Of a DNA stretch of 64,000 nucleotides, positions 1 to 12,459 are shown one piece after another (position 1 is the first letter of the stretch; each line of letters opens with the position of its first letter). The notes under the pieces are model-generated. The model had not been told where the DNA came from and did no database searches. It worked only from the letters and a program-made list of their open reading frames with translations. The position numbers and the translations under genes were made by a program. This DNA is from Solanum dulcamara (Eukaryota > Streptophyta > Magnoliopsida > Solanales > Solanaceae): positions 496,001 to 560,000 of the forward strand of contig NC_077239.1 in the NCBI RefSeq assembly GCF_947179165.1, read 5' to 3'.

Positions 1-232
1 CCAAAACTTATTTAATAAAGCAAGAGAAAACATATTATTTTCCTCTCCACTTCTTTTTCCCTCAATTTCCCATTCAAACTATCAATTAAACCCAACAAAA
101 CAATCATCTGGACCAGCTCACATAAATCAAGCTAGGAGTCGTTCCACCGATCTACAGCTGAAGAATAAACAGTGCACTAGTTGTAGGCTTGTCGTAGTTG
201 CTATGTACGATTAGACGAACAACAATAGGTAA

Positions 233-1251
233 TCAATCAGTTGTTAGCAAAGAAATGGCTCCAGTTGGACATGAAATAAATAAACTGACAGCTTTGATAA
301 ATACATTCATGGTATCACATTGAGGGCATAATACAGATGGTCCTCTAGATGTCGTGAATTTAGAACTAACACATCCGATACGTTTGCAGTGTAGTAACAC
401 TTCACAATCCGCAAACATATATTTTGGTCTGGCTGAATAAAAAAGATCAGTATCTCGTAATTTAATCAATTTAGTCCAAGATTCCCTGACACCATAGTCT
501 TTCATTACCAACAACTTAAAAGTGCCCTCCATCCCATAATTACATGTAGAATAAAAGCAAAGCATTCCTCTCAATACTGAAACACCATGGTCTATGAAGA
601 CAGAGAGGGTGAATACATCATACATTTGCTCCAATAACGGTACCTCTCCATACTCCTCATTTGAAATATTAAACGAAACGGTAGTATAATAACCAGAGAC
701 TGACATAACAAGCCAATGAAATGCTCCATGTATAAATGCCAAATAATACATACCACAATCCCTAAAATCCCTAACACGCTGAATGCTAGTAGGATAACCA
801 ATTTTTCTCCAAGAACCACTTTTTAGAGAGAGGAGTTCAATCGAATCATCGAAACTACTACCTGCATTCAGGTTAATTGCAAGGATCTTATAGTCTTCAC
901 TAGTTGCATCATATCCCAATCCACATACACAATGTATCACTCGAAAGTCTGGATAGGGAAGTAGTATTGATTCTCTTGTGGACGGGTTCCACAACAAAAT
1001 TTCCTCATAGTTTCTTCCAGAAGAAACAAGAATAAGAACCAATCCATCACAAGTAGAGTTAGTTAATTGAACTGACAAGTCACCTGATCAATCTCCCTCT
1101 GGTCTGTATTATAATTTGACGGGCTCTTCCCTGAAATTCGGCCATTAAAAAAATCAAAACACACACATTGCAGAAAGAAAGAAAGAAAAAGGGGATACCT
1201 TTGCAAATTTGATAGGGAAGTACTGATTTCTTCTTCTTCTTGTGTTGGCAT
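233..1251 (-). pseudogene. F-box-associated domain gene remnant lacking the F-box
   Basis: A minus-strand open frame from about 1078 down to 233 encodes some 280 residues resembling the C-terminal F-box-associated (FBA) domain of plant F-box proteins: a 'CDGLVLIL' entry motif, 'LLWNPSTRES', 'GLGYDATSEDYKIL', a 'GSWRKIG' block, 'GAFHWLV' and 'SWTKLIKL'. In the family this domain follows an N-terminal F-box that binds SKP1 in an SCF ubiquitin ligase. Here the frame has no ATG and an in-frame TGA lies 12 nt upstream of its first codon. An upstream candidate exon (ATG near 1251, 'MPTQEEEE') has a plausible donor and an acceptor near 1130, but joining them gives no F-box and shifts out of the FBA frame. 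I found no F-box coding sequence in the next 2 kb upstream. It is best read as a 5'-truncated gene; an unrecognised remote first exon cannot be excluded. Confidence 0.7.
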
Positions 1252-1784
1252 CTGGAAAAATTGAATTTTTGGGTAGCTTCTTCCTCTTCTCCATTGCTAA
1301 TCTGATCAACATTTTCTGTGTTGCTGATAATAATTTGGTTGGAAAGATTAGCTTCTTTTTTTTTTACAATGGATTTCTTCTTCTCTACCTTTGAAGCTTT
1401 TGTAATTGCTAAATTTCCATGCACACTTCTTTTTCTTTTGTGCCATCTTTGGAAAATGCTAGGATTTTTAAGTGTTAAAGTTTGTTTTTAGTGACTTTGA
1501 CTTAATTAAAGGGATTAAATCAAAACTACATTTGATTAAAATAATTTAAAATTTTGGGTATATATTAATATTTCGAAAATTTAGAAAAAAAATTCTTCAT
1601 TATTTTTTAAATATTTCCTACTCTTTCCCTTTTTTTTTCTTTTTTAGATTTATCTCTTCCTCATCTTTATTTTTTTTCTTTTCCTCTATTTTTTATGGTC
1701 TTTTGTTGCCGTTATCATTATCACCGATATTAATTATTTTTTTATTACTCTCTTCTTCTTTTTAGAGATAATTATTCATGATAG

Positions 1785-2130
1785 TGTCATGAAGAGAAAA
1801 GCATTGCTCAATTATTTCTTGATACTATCATCGTATATATATACTCTGACAGTATCATGAATGTATCAAGATCTGAATAACACTGCAGTGAAAATGCTTA
1901 ACTGTCCTTGATACCTTCTGAATATATATATACTGTGTTGTTATCAAAGAGCAAAAAATAACTAATCACTGAATAAACTGTCCAATTACTTTTTGATACT
2001 ATCAGAGTATATATGAATGCATATATAATTTGATAGTATCATAAAGAGAAAACAAAACACTATAGTAAAAACATTGCTTAATTATTTTTTGATACCATTA
2101 GAGTATATATATACTCTAATAGTATCATGA
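1785..2130. repeat. Three related long palindromes (GATACTATYAGAGTATATA family)
   Basis: Palindromes lie at about 1821-1857, 1994-2040 and 2091-2126. The last is 36 nt, with half-site GATACCATTAGAGTATAT and only one mismatch to its inverted partner. Each is followed by a similar 'catgaagagaaaa' or 'cataaagagaaaac' stretch and a 'ttgctcaattattt'-like stretch, so the unit as a whole was duplicated. Confidence 0.75.
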
Positions 2131-2790
2131 AGGTCACGCTAAAACAGACATGAGCCTGTTCAAGCGAAGAAGGGGTAGGGCAGTGCTGTAATTTCTTTGG
2201 GTCTTTGATTCAATCGGGATAAATAAGTTGGGATAGGTCTAGTTTAAGTAAATAGTTTACTCTCTTGATTTATTTTGCGTAGTTTTCCCTTATTTTCATA
2301 ACCTGTTGCAACATATATGTAATATGTTGCAATAGTTGCTTGTTGGCCCAATTTGCTTATGGGCCCAATATATATGACCTATATCCGGGCCCGGGCTATA
2401 CTATCTTTGTGTTTGCACGTAGGAAAAATTGAGTTGGTGGCTAGTTTTCTCCCTACTATTTAAGATATAACCAATTCTTTTTAAAATTATCTAACTTGAG
2501 GTCAATATAAGTAAAACAAAGAAAGATAATATTAATATCATAGACGAAGTGCACGAATAAAAGATTTGGAAACCTTAAGTTAAGTATTTATTTTTAGTGA
2601 GTAAAATTTACAAGTCTATTCACTTCACAACTTCATATGGGATGTTTAAAGTTTATGTTTAAAGTTTTTGTATGACTGAAATTAAAACAATATATATGAT
2701 TAAGTTCATTTATTCTTTCCTAAAATTCAGGTGCATATAAATGAAATTTAACTATTTTTCTTGACTTTTTCATAAATGGTTTAATTTAGA

Positions 2791-3060
2791 GCCCGTTTGG
2801 ATTGACTTATAAGTTATTTATACGTTGTTTTCAGTTTTTTTGAGTATTTGATTGGTTAATTTAAAATTATTTTGATGGACTTAAAATAAGACCCAATAAA
2901 TAGTTGTTTTTGTTTGGATGAACTTACTTTAAATAACTTATAAGTTAAAAACAGTTTATAAGTTAAAAAATATAAGTTGGGCAGCACCTACTTATTTTTT
3001 TAACTTATAAATAATTTTCAACTTATAAATTATTTAAAATAAATTCATTCAAACAAGCTC
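2791..3060. mobile_element. MITE with GCCCGTTTGGATTGACTTAT terminal inverted repeat
   Basis: The left end reads GCCCGTTTGGATTGACTTAT. The right end carries degraded inverted copies (TTATAAATTATTT...ATTCAAACAAGCTC). The interior has repeated 'cttataagtt' blocks that can fold back on each other. A clearer relative with intact inverted ends is at 36063-36321. It is a non-autonomous DNA transposon by structure; the superfamily is not assigned because no convincing target-site duplication is visible. Confidence 0.65.
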
Positions 3061-3661
3061 TTTGTCAATGAGACTAATTCAAGAAGGTATGATTAAAATT
3101 AAGTTAAACATTTTTACCTTTAGCAATATGTGGTTACTTTTGCATGAATAACTTATCTCCAGTAACAATCAATCTAGTCATTTTCTAATGAATCTTAGAC
3201 TCAAAGAAAATATAATCTAAAAAATGAAATAGCAGAAGTATGAGAAATAGCATAATAAATAATAACTAATATTAGAATAATATCTACAATAAAATAATAT
3301 AATAATTGAATTACAGAAGTAATACTACAACTAATAGTATAAAAATATAAGATATTATGATACAAAAATATAAATATACTACTAACACGAAATAGAAACA
3401 AAATTACAAATCACTCATTTAAATTTAATCGCGTGTCAATACGAGTAACAAACCATTTTCACACAATTGGCAACCACATTCTTTGGAAAAAAGAAGAGTA
3501 AAAATGCAGCATTCCAAAAGAGGAAAAAACACTTGTCTTCTTCTCATAATTTTGTTCTTCTTGAATAGTGAAGCTTCTTCTTCAATTTTGCTTCAAAAAA
3601 AATCCCCCAAATTCTCAAATGCTGCAAAACCCATCTCGACAATTGCTTTCTCTGCTCTCCA

Positions 3662-6600
3662 ATGGCGTCTCTTTTCCATTTTCCCACTTCCCATAAACTC
3701 TTTTTTTCTTCTCCGACTCCTAGCCCTTCTATCTGTACACGCCACAATCATCATTTCTTTCTAATTTGTCGTTCAAAATCACAAATTTGTGCTTCGATTA
3801 AAAAACCAAGGTTCGTTTTCGTTACCCTTTTGGGTTTATTATGGTTTTATCTACGTTTTTGTACTATATTTGTGGTCCTTGATACTGAATTGCTTGTAAG
3901 TTTTGTTCTTGATACTGATATTTTTTAGCTATGATTGTCTTTTAATGTGCTAATGTGAGTGTTTTTTTCCTTCAATTTTGTTTTTTTTAATGTTTCAATA
4001 GGAAATAGAGAATGTATTAAAATCCCCCCTGAACCATCCATGTTTTGCCGCTTTGTGCTCAAACTATTGAGTGCTGTGATTACCCTTGAGCTACAATACA
4101 ATGTTTGTGGTTCTTGATACTGAATTTTTAGCTGTAAGAGTCTATGAATGCACTAATATGAGTGTTTTTTCTTCAAAGTTTGGTTTTTTTGTTTTTGCTT
4201 CAATAGGGAAATAGAGAATGCATTAAAATCCCCCCTGAACTATCCATGTTTTGCAGCTTTGTGCTTAAATTATGGAGTGTTGTGATTACCCTTGAGCTAC
4301 AATACAATGTTTGTGGTTGTTGATACTGATATTGTGTTTGTGGTTTGGTTCTTGATACTGACCTTTTAGATATAACAACGCCGAGGGGTTTCATCCGTAC
4401 CCCTTCAACGGAAAATTACCATGTTTATACATGGTTAAAAATACTTTTTTTATGTATATATAGTAGATGTTGGACCCTGTTTGACTTCGTTGTGTGTTTA
4501 CGACTTCTTTGTGTGTTTACTTCTTCATATTTTGAAACCTGGCTCCTCCACTGGCTATAAGAGTCTTTGGATGCACTAATGTAAGTGATTCTTCTTCAAT
4601 TTTTGGTTATTTTTTATTCAATAAAGAAAGAGAGAATACATAACAGTGACCTCTGAACTTTCAAGTTTGCAACTTTGTACTTAAAATTATTGAATATTGC
4701 TATTATCCTTGAGCTACAATACAATGTTTGTGGTTCTTGATACTGGTACTGTATTTATAGTTTGGTTATTGATACTAACTTTTTAGCTATAAGAGTCTCT
4801 GAATGCACTAATGTGAGTGACTTTAAACAGTAACATTATAGTTGGGGGGTAATAGCAACACCCATAGTCTGTTTAAGTATGAAAGTTGCAAAATTCAGGT
4901 TAATTTTAATCACACATCCAAGAGTATTTTGGTTTTATCTACGTTTTGTTGTTTGTGCTGTTTTGTGGCTTGGTTCTTGAGAGTGACTTTTTAGCTATGA
5001 ATATCATTGAATGCACTGATATGAGTGGTTTTCTTTAAATTGCGCTTCAATAATAAATTCAGATTCTTTCATATCATCCATTTGACTGTATTTTAGTTTT
5101 ACCTAACTGTCTCAGTACTGTGTTTACAGGTAGGTTCTCGATACTGACTAATTAGCTATGAAAATCTTGGTTGCACTAATGCCAGTATTTTTCTCGAAAT
5201 ATATCTTGATCTTACTGAGATGGGTGTTTGACGTTCTTTTTCTTGTTTTGGGTGGATCTAGGGCAAGCCAGAAGGTGAAAAGCAATGATGATCTCTGCAA
5301 AGACATCAGAGAATTTTTATCTTCTGTCGGACTTCCGGAGGATCACGTACCCACCATGAAAGAGCTGTCACAGCACGGAAGGTGAATTTGAATGCCATTC
5401 ATGTTCTTGGTTTTCATTTTCCATCCCCTCTATTTTGCACTAACATTGGTACAATTAAAGGATCTGAATCTATTTAAAAGCTGTATGTATAGATGGCTGC
5501 ACCTAATTCATGTCAAACTGCAACTAATATTAGCGATGAAAAAGAATTTCTCCTACTGCAAGGTCAAATGAAATAGGACAAATGGAGTTATTTGTATGGT
5601 AGCTAGTAGTTAGTTCTAGCTTGATCCTTTTTTTGTTTCCTGTAACATGCCCAATATTTGGTTGGAACACAGGAGAAAGAAGGAAGCAACTGGTTTTTCC
5701 TTTAGGATAGGTCTTCTCTAATACAGTTGGGAGGTGATGGTTATCCTTTTTTGGAGATGAATGGATTTGAAGGAACTCATTCTTTTTGTTTGTGATAAGT
5801 TGATGGTCAATATTAATAAGACTTCTAACATGAAGTTGATAGCTTATGCTTTTGCCATGTGCTGGGCATATAAAAGGTGCTACGACAAAGGCATGGAAAG
5901 TTACTTGTTCTCTGAACTGTGTTGGTTGGGGTGGTTTCTTGAACTTGTGCTTTATTATTTGTCTCTTTAGTGCTTGATTCTATTTCTCTGAACTGTTATA
6001 CAGTCACCCGAGACAACCATATTTCTTACATCAATGTTACTCCAAAAACTTCTGCTGAAGTGTAAACACTTACAAGAAATAGTCTTTAAGAGACAGATCA
6101 TTAGTGACATTTTTGCAAGCTGTGTGATTGTCTCATACATTCTACAGGCAAGACCTTGCAAACATCGTTCGAAGAAGAGGATACAAACTTGTCAAGGAGC
6201 TTCTCTCAACATCCAAACAACCAACCTATGAATGCATTGGAGAGGATGGCCTTGTTGAGAAAAGTGAAGATGAATTGTTAGGTCAGCACCTCTTGTCCCT
6301 GTGTATTATAGGTTGTAACAACATGGCCAATTTTGGATTTTTCTGATTGACAACCTGCTATAAAAGGTCAGATGGGAAGATAACAGACATGGCTGATGAT
6401 GTTTCCTTACCTAGTGAAGCTTCTGCAGTAGATGACTACACAAATGATATAATTCCTAATTCTGATGAGCAAAATGCTGGTGATCAAGAACCCTTGGGTT
6501 ATTCTTCCTTGGAGGAAAAGGTGTCCAATGTTATTCAGAATGGAGAACTGGATAGGACAGATGGTAAGTGATGCTACTTCAGGGTGCTTATGTTAAATGA

Positions 6601-9600
6601 CATGAATTGTCTACCTGGGTGACAATACTTGGCACCGTACTTGCACCATAAAGTTTATCGAAATTTGCTCTTTCTAGCAGCTCAATCTAAGCTGTGTTCG
6701 TTTTTTTTATAAGGTTTTTTTTTTTGATGTATGGGCAAAACCTCAGCATGCAAGAGTTTATAGATGGTTGGGAATCCGTGTGTTCTTATTTAATTTTCTG
6801 CAAAAAGCTACCCTGGAGACATTGAGACTTGCATCTTCCCCTTGCCAAATGTGAGGACGTTGACCTAATAATTATATCTCTACTAATGTTGCCTTTCTCA
6901 AAAATAATAATAATTATATCTCTACTAATATTAGATACAATGATCTTCTTTAAAAAAAAATATAAGTTGTGATGCATATTGGATCTGCTGTTCATACTTT
7001 TCAAAAAATAATTGTATCTCCTGTTCATTCTGTCCTCCAAAACTAGTTTCCAGTGACCAATATTTGCAACTGGCTAAGGCCTTGGGAAAACTTCCAAGTT
7101 CTGGTAATGTGAGCTTGAGTAAATCTATTGGATTCCAAAATGAGATCCAAAGTGTTTGAGTAAATCTAACTGCTCTGTTTTTGCTTGATTTTTCAGATAG
7201 TGGCTTTGGAATTTCTCAAGGAGGTGAACAAGTGGAGGGATCTGTTGGAGGACAGAATGTTGTAGAAGCAGAATCTATTACGCCTAAGGAGCATACAGAT
7301 CTTGTTTGTAAAGATGATGGCGCTGAGATATTTAGCGGAAATTCCATGGCACAATCAACCCGGCATGTTGAACATCCTAGTAGGCAGAGTTCTCCGATGA
7401 GGTATGCATTTCTTGCAATATTTAAGCTTCCATCTGAGTAGATTCTTCATTATCCACTGGGCCTTCAGTAAACCATCTTTGGTTCTTCATTGACCCTGCT
7501 TCATTTTTTGCAATTGTGTTTACCTATAGACAGATCATACTTTATTAAAGTTGATGCAGGATGAATGTGGAATAATCAGTATACATAAAACCATCGAAGT
7601 TCTTTTCGTGTCTCATTCTTGTTGATTTAATAAATCTTCCTTTTGCGTCTCATTCGTGTTGATTCAATAAATCAATCTTTGGCCAAAACATCCCTCAACT
7701 ATGTTCCGAACCTAAACTTATATCCTTAAACTATTCTTCTGAAAATAAAACATCCTTGGAGTATCCAGAACTTAGCAGCTTTCATCCTGCCGTTAGTTTC
7801 TTTAAAAAGGTTAACGGCTCTAACAGAAAAAGGTGAAGAGGACATGACTTCCTCAAAGATATCCTAATTCTGGAACTTTTTTTTCCGGCAACAGCAAAGA
7901 TGGTTTGGTTGGGAAAGGAGGTTAAAGACATTGGAAATCCTTGAGAGTATATGGTAGTGATAGCGGTGATACAAATGCGAAATGTTTGACTAGGAATTAA
8001 AAGTAAAGAGGGAAAGGAAAAAAAGACAGATTTTAATTTTAAGAGTAGTTGGAGTCTTTGTGAGTGAAACACGATCTGAACATGATAGGTTGGTGATTAT
8101 CTCGTTTTTTCTTTTTCAAGAAATAACTGACGAACTAAACCCTGGTTCACATGAACGCAGGGATGATGCGCAGATTTTGCTTCATACAGAAATAACTAGG
8201 TTCCCCAATTTACACCAAGTACTAATTTAGGGCACCAAGAAATGTTTAAATTTAAAAGAGGATAATTGGTGTAAGGCAGAAGCGAAAAATAAACTGTAAA
8301 ATAACAAGGATTCAAATAAATCCCTTCAGTATACTTCTATAGTCATCTTCTCTGTTCACCAAAAACCCAGTGAAGTTCTTCTTTGTCCCAGAGTTTTGCA
8401 GAATCATTCACCTCTTGGTGATCACCTTCACCGGTGGACGAGGCATGTTCTCAGTTTTATCAATCTGGAAGAAAGAGCGTCGAGGAGAGAGAAATAGTTG
8501 AAAGCTCAAAAGCTGCTTTCCTTGGTATTTGCTTCTCCATTATGCTACTACTCCACCTAAGTTGGGGGAGGCTCTATGGGAGGAGTCACAGCCGTTAGTT
8601 TGTTAAACTAACGGCAGGATGAAACATGATAGTTAAGATGTCGTTTGGATTTGAGGTATATTTAGATGTTTTTGGCTAAAAACTCCATCAAATCCAACTC
8701 TATGATTTTCCACGTTCTCTCAACTAGTTGATGACTTTTTCTTCTTTGAAGAGTTTAGATTTCCTGTCCTCTTCTTGTCTATGAACTGTGTTTTCTTACT
8801 AGCTCTAAGATAACAGATCAGATATTAATGTAAATATGTTTTTATTCAGGTTATTTCCATCTTTCTGTTATCTGAATGAACCTTGATTTTTGTAGGAATG
8901 ATAGCCTGTCAACTGAATACTTAACCATGGCTGAAATTAGTGCTGATTCTGAGGTGAGAAAATTCTTCGTTCTGATTGTTTGCTTTTTATTTGATTCCAT
9001 TCTTGACTTGGAATTTCCTCTGCCTTCATATTTTATCTGTTAGCCCCACAATATGGAGATTCAAGCTGAAATTAATCATCTCAAGTTCATGCTGGTACCG
9101 CTCTTTGGACCGTTTTATGTTGAAATTTTTCTTACCTTACTCGGCTTCAATTTTCTTTGTTCAGAGATTTTTTATATACATTTTTCCATAAGAATATCAA
9201 TGCCTTAAATGGTTTGTTGCTGTTCTTAGCATCAGAAGGAGCTGGAGTTAACTCACTTGAAGCAGCGGATTGAAGAGGAAAAGGTACAATTTCCTTCTTA
9301 CTCTTCCCCTTCTCCAGGAAAAGAAAAAAAGATAAAAATACGAAGACCTAACTCCCTTTTTGTCTTGCGATAGTAGTTGATATTTTCCTTTTTTCAACTG
9401 ATAGAAAAAGACACATTTGTTTGCGCTGCAGACATGTTGCCACTTATTTGACATCCTCCTATGTCATCTTAACTATTGGCTTATGATCTCTCATGTTCAG
9501 TTTCTTCAATATATCTTGTAATATACTGAGTGTGACTTGACTTTTTGATGACACAATCCTGTACACAATAACACAACTCAACAAAGGACCAGTGGATAAG

Positions 9601-12459
9601 GGGAACTGGAGTGTTCTTTCTTGGGAACTTGCTCTGGCATTTGAATTGAACTAGTTTATTCATGCTATTGCTATGATCATTAATATTATATTTTGGGATT
9701 CACTTCAGCTATTCTGGTCGTGTAATACTGTGATTGTGAGAATTTTACCATAAATTTTGATACATGTAACATGTTACTCAAACGAATAATTGGTTCTTCA
9801 TGAAGGGGAGAAGTGTAATTTTCTTATATTTTTACTTTCAGCACTTACTGTCTATTATGCAAATCAAAGCTGAAACAGAAATTAGAGAAGCACAAAGACT
9901 TATTTCAGAAAAAGATGCAGAGCTAAATGCTGCTGAAGATAGCCTTTCAGGACTGAAGGAGGTATTCAAGCAACCTCTTGTATTAACATTTCCTGAATTT
10001 TCAAGATTCTTGGCTACTGCAACTAAAGTATAACATGGAAGAATAATTGGGAAATTACTCCATATAGATGTTGGCTTCATTAAAGGTAATATCATTTAAA
10101 TAATGAAAAAACACACGATATTCTGTTGCTGAAGCGTGCTTAGGCTGATCAGGGTAGTATATTTGACATAGCAGAAGCAGTAAAAACTTGTGATTTCTCG
10201 GAAAAAAGAAAATTAAGAGAAAATTCATAGTGAACTTGAACTATTATATAATGTCTGTAAGTTTGAGTGAAACAAAGGAAACAAGAGATCCTAACTAGAA
10301 TTTGTGGTCGTCATCAATACAAAAAAGAACAGATAATAAATAAAATAGAAAGAGATCCTAAATAACTAGGAAACTGAAGCCCCACCTCCAACTTTCTGTC
10401 CCAAACCAGTGTATCTGGTTCTACTGGTGTAGCCATGGCTTGTTGATGTAGCACATTTGTTTCTATTAGGTTGAAATCCAATATTGGGCAGATGGGGAAA
10501 ATGTTGAGGTGGCTGGCAGCTTCAATGGATGGCATCATAAAATAAAAATGGATCCACAAGAATCATCAGATCCCATCGGCGAAGATATACAAGCATCATC
10601 AGATATCATAGATCCCATTGGCATGAGGTTATTATTCTGTCTATTTCTTTATCTTTGGGGTGATTTTTAACTAGCGGTTTGTCGTTATGTAATTACAGAC
10701 TTCCTTAGATATGGTATTGTATTTAGGTTTTTCCTATTCATCTCTTACTATCGTTTTGTACTACTTCAAATCTTCAATAACACATTGTTGTTGCGTATCC
10801 TTTTCCAGAACAGGAACTCTGTCCAATCAATAATTTGGGTGGCCTGCCGAGTTTTAGGATTAGTAGTGTCTTTCTCTGATCCTGAAGGCTTAAGATATTT
10901 GGTGTTCTCTATATGTGTAGTTAATTCTAATCTGGTGTTTTGAAATTTATAGTTCTCCACTGCTAAAACCAACTTTGAGACAATTGGGTAGTGTATATTC
11001 GTGCTAAAGTGGAAACTTAGCTACATTTGCACAATAGTAGCAAGGGCATAGCCAACAGGAGATGAGACACTCGCTTTAGTACCATAGTGCCGTCACCAAA
11101 GTGCTACTTAAGCGAAGCGAAGCACACAACCTGGTTTTAGCTGAGCACAGGACTAAATTGTCTCTAAGAAGCCTTTAGTAGCTCTGTTGTATACACTTGT
11201 ACATGTATTACATTCAAGTTTAGTCTATTTACGCACTCTTATCTATTATTTTAAAAAACAAGGATTTCTCCTAAAATTTGAAGTACTATGTAACAGTATT
11301 AGTTTATAATAGTTTTAAAGTATGGAGGGGGGAATATCTTGCTACTTTGAAGGATGTTGTTTTGAGATGGAATAAAATAGAAAGCTCAAACAAATGGGTG
11401 GAGGAAGTAGGTAAGATTACTTGGTCTGTTGGTCTGTTGAGTGGACCCAACCTCCATTAAATACAACAAAACTTACGCCTATTGATTTGTTAGTCAATTC
11501 CTCATCAAATTAGAGCACTATGTAGGGGAATAAGGGAGTTACTCTTTTTATTTTTTTATTTATTTATTTTATGTAAAACAAATTCGATGTATTATTTGTC
11601 TGCACTGATGGTGCTGTAAGATATATTGTTGAACTGGGAATCATTAATCATATTGTTTGAACCTTTATCCTCTTCAGTGTTGTTCAGCTTCTGCGTAATG
11701 TATGGTGGGGATCCAACAAACCATTTCCTTTTTGAAGTTGTGCCTCTACTGGGTGTTAATCTGTAGTTGGCTTCTTTCCCTGATAGATTTGAACTACTCT
11801 TATCTTTTGAGTTGTCATATATTTTCATTTGTTTACAGTAGTCATTTATATGTAAATGCAGCAGAAGAGATCTATGGACTGCCCGCTGACTCAGTTATTA
11901 TGTATATCTATTGGCCTCAGCCTCCTTTCTGAAAGTCATTGTAATATTATGAATAACATGATAAACTATGCTTTCCAGGAAACCTCGACTTTGGAAAACC
12001 GTGTTATGGCTGTATCCAGGGATATATGAGGTACATCATCTACAAACTACTGTACGATAGAGCAATAAAAGCTGGCTGTGTGGTCACTTCTCGCCTCATA
12101 GTTGTATTTGGAATAAGTAACTTGGCTTTTGCTTGACATGTATTTGTGTAGTCCATAGACAATGCTATTAGGAGTAAATCTCACTTAAGAAGGACTTCTT
12201 AAATTAGAACGTCCTACCACGAGTGCGCAAGTTTAGTCCTTTGATGAGTTTCTATTTATATTATTATTCAATCTTACCTCTGCTTAATAGCTTTTTTGTT
12301 CTCCTGCATTAAAGATGTTTGAATGTGTCTTACATTGTTCAAGGACTTTGTTTCGTACAGATAAAATTCGTTGTTGATGATCACTGGACAACTGATCCTC
12401 AAAGAGAGTCTGTTACGAGAGGTTCATTACACAATAATGTCCTACGAGTTGATAGATGA
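3662..12459 (+). CDS. PTST3: Plastid CBM48 coiled-coil protein, PTST2/PTST3 (FLO6) family
   Basis: Thirteen exons join in frame to 482 residues: 3662-3810, 5262-5381, 6148-6281, 6372-6563, 7047-7103, 7197-7401, 8896-8953, 9044-9094, 9230-9283, 9842-9961, 10470-10627, 11979-12030, 12361-12459. All introns are GT..AG. Residues 1-50 are Ser/His/basic-rich, like a plastid transit peptide. Exons 2-3 carry a conserved block with '[15 protein letters not shown]' and '[14 protein letters not shown]'; exons 4-7 an acidic linker; exons 8-10 (about 306-380) a heptad-like Glu/Lys/Leu coiled coil. From residue 381 a CBM48 glycogen-binding domain shows '[18 protein letters not shown]', 'LYPGIYEIKFVVDD' and the closing 'NNVLRVD'. 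Family members bind malto-oligosaccharides in the chloroplast stroma and act with starch synthase 4 in granule initiation. The exon 3/4 junction is the least certain. PTST2 versus PTST3 is inferred, not proven. Confidence 0.86.
3870..5060 (+). repeat. About 200-bp degenerate tandem repeat inside intron 1 of the PTST-like gene
   Basis: Intron 1 (3811-5261) contains at least four copies of a unit with 'ttgatactga...tttttagct', 'gaatgcactaatatgagtg', a 'tcaatagg...aaatagagaat' block, 'aatcccccctgaac' and 'acccttgagctacaat'. Copies begin near 3880, 4105, 4320 (interrupted by unrelated sequence about 4375-4550) and 4735, with a partial one near 4970. Confidence 0.75.
7681..8690. mobile_element. 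Foldback TIR element in intron 6 of the PTST-like gene
   Basis: The left end 'ggccaaaacatcc' at 7681 and right end 'agatgtttttggct' near 8665-8680 are inverted. A second inverted block, 'catcctgccgttagttt' near 7784-7800, is mirrored by 'aaactaacggcaggatg' near 8605-8622. The roughly 1-kb interior has no coding capacity I recognise. It is non-autonomous by structure, superfamily unassigned. Confidence 0.6.

Larger units (their letters stand above)
1425..3661. other. AT-rich intergenic region with palindromes and a MITE
   Basis: No gene is supported here. It holds long homopurine/homopyrimidine and T-rich runs, a set of three related palindromes (1785-2130), a MITE (2791-3060) and the presumed promoter and leader of the downstream plastid gene. 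Nothing else is recognised. Confidence 0.6.

Noticed and set aside
3483..3764. A 93-residue frame starting upstream of the plastid gene
   Set aside because: Different frame from the transit-peptide exon, begins in the leader, hydrophobic only through T-rich codons, and does not join any conserved exon.
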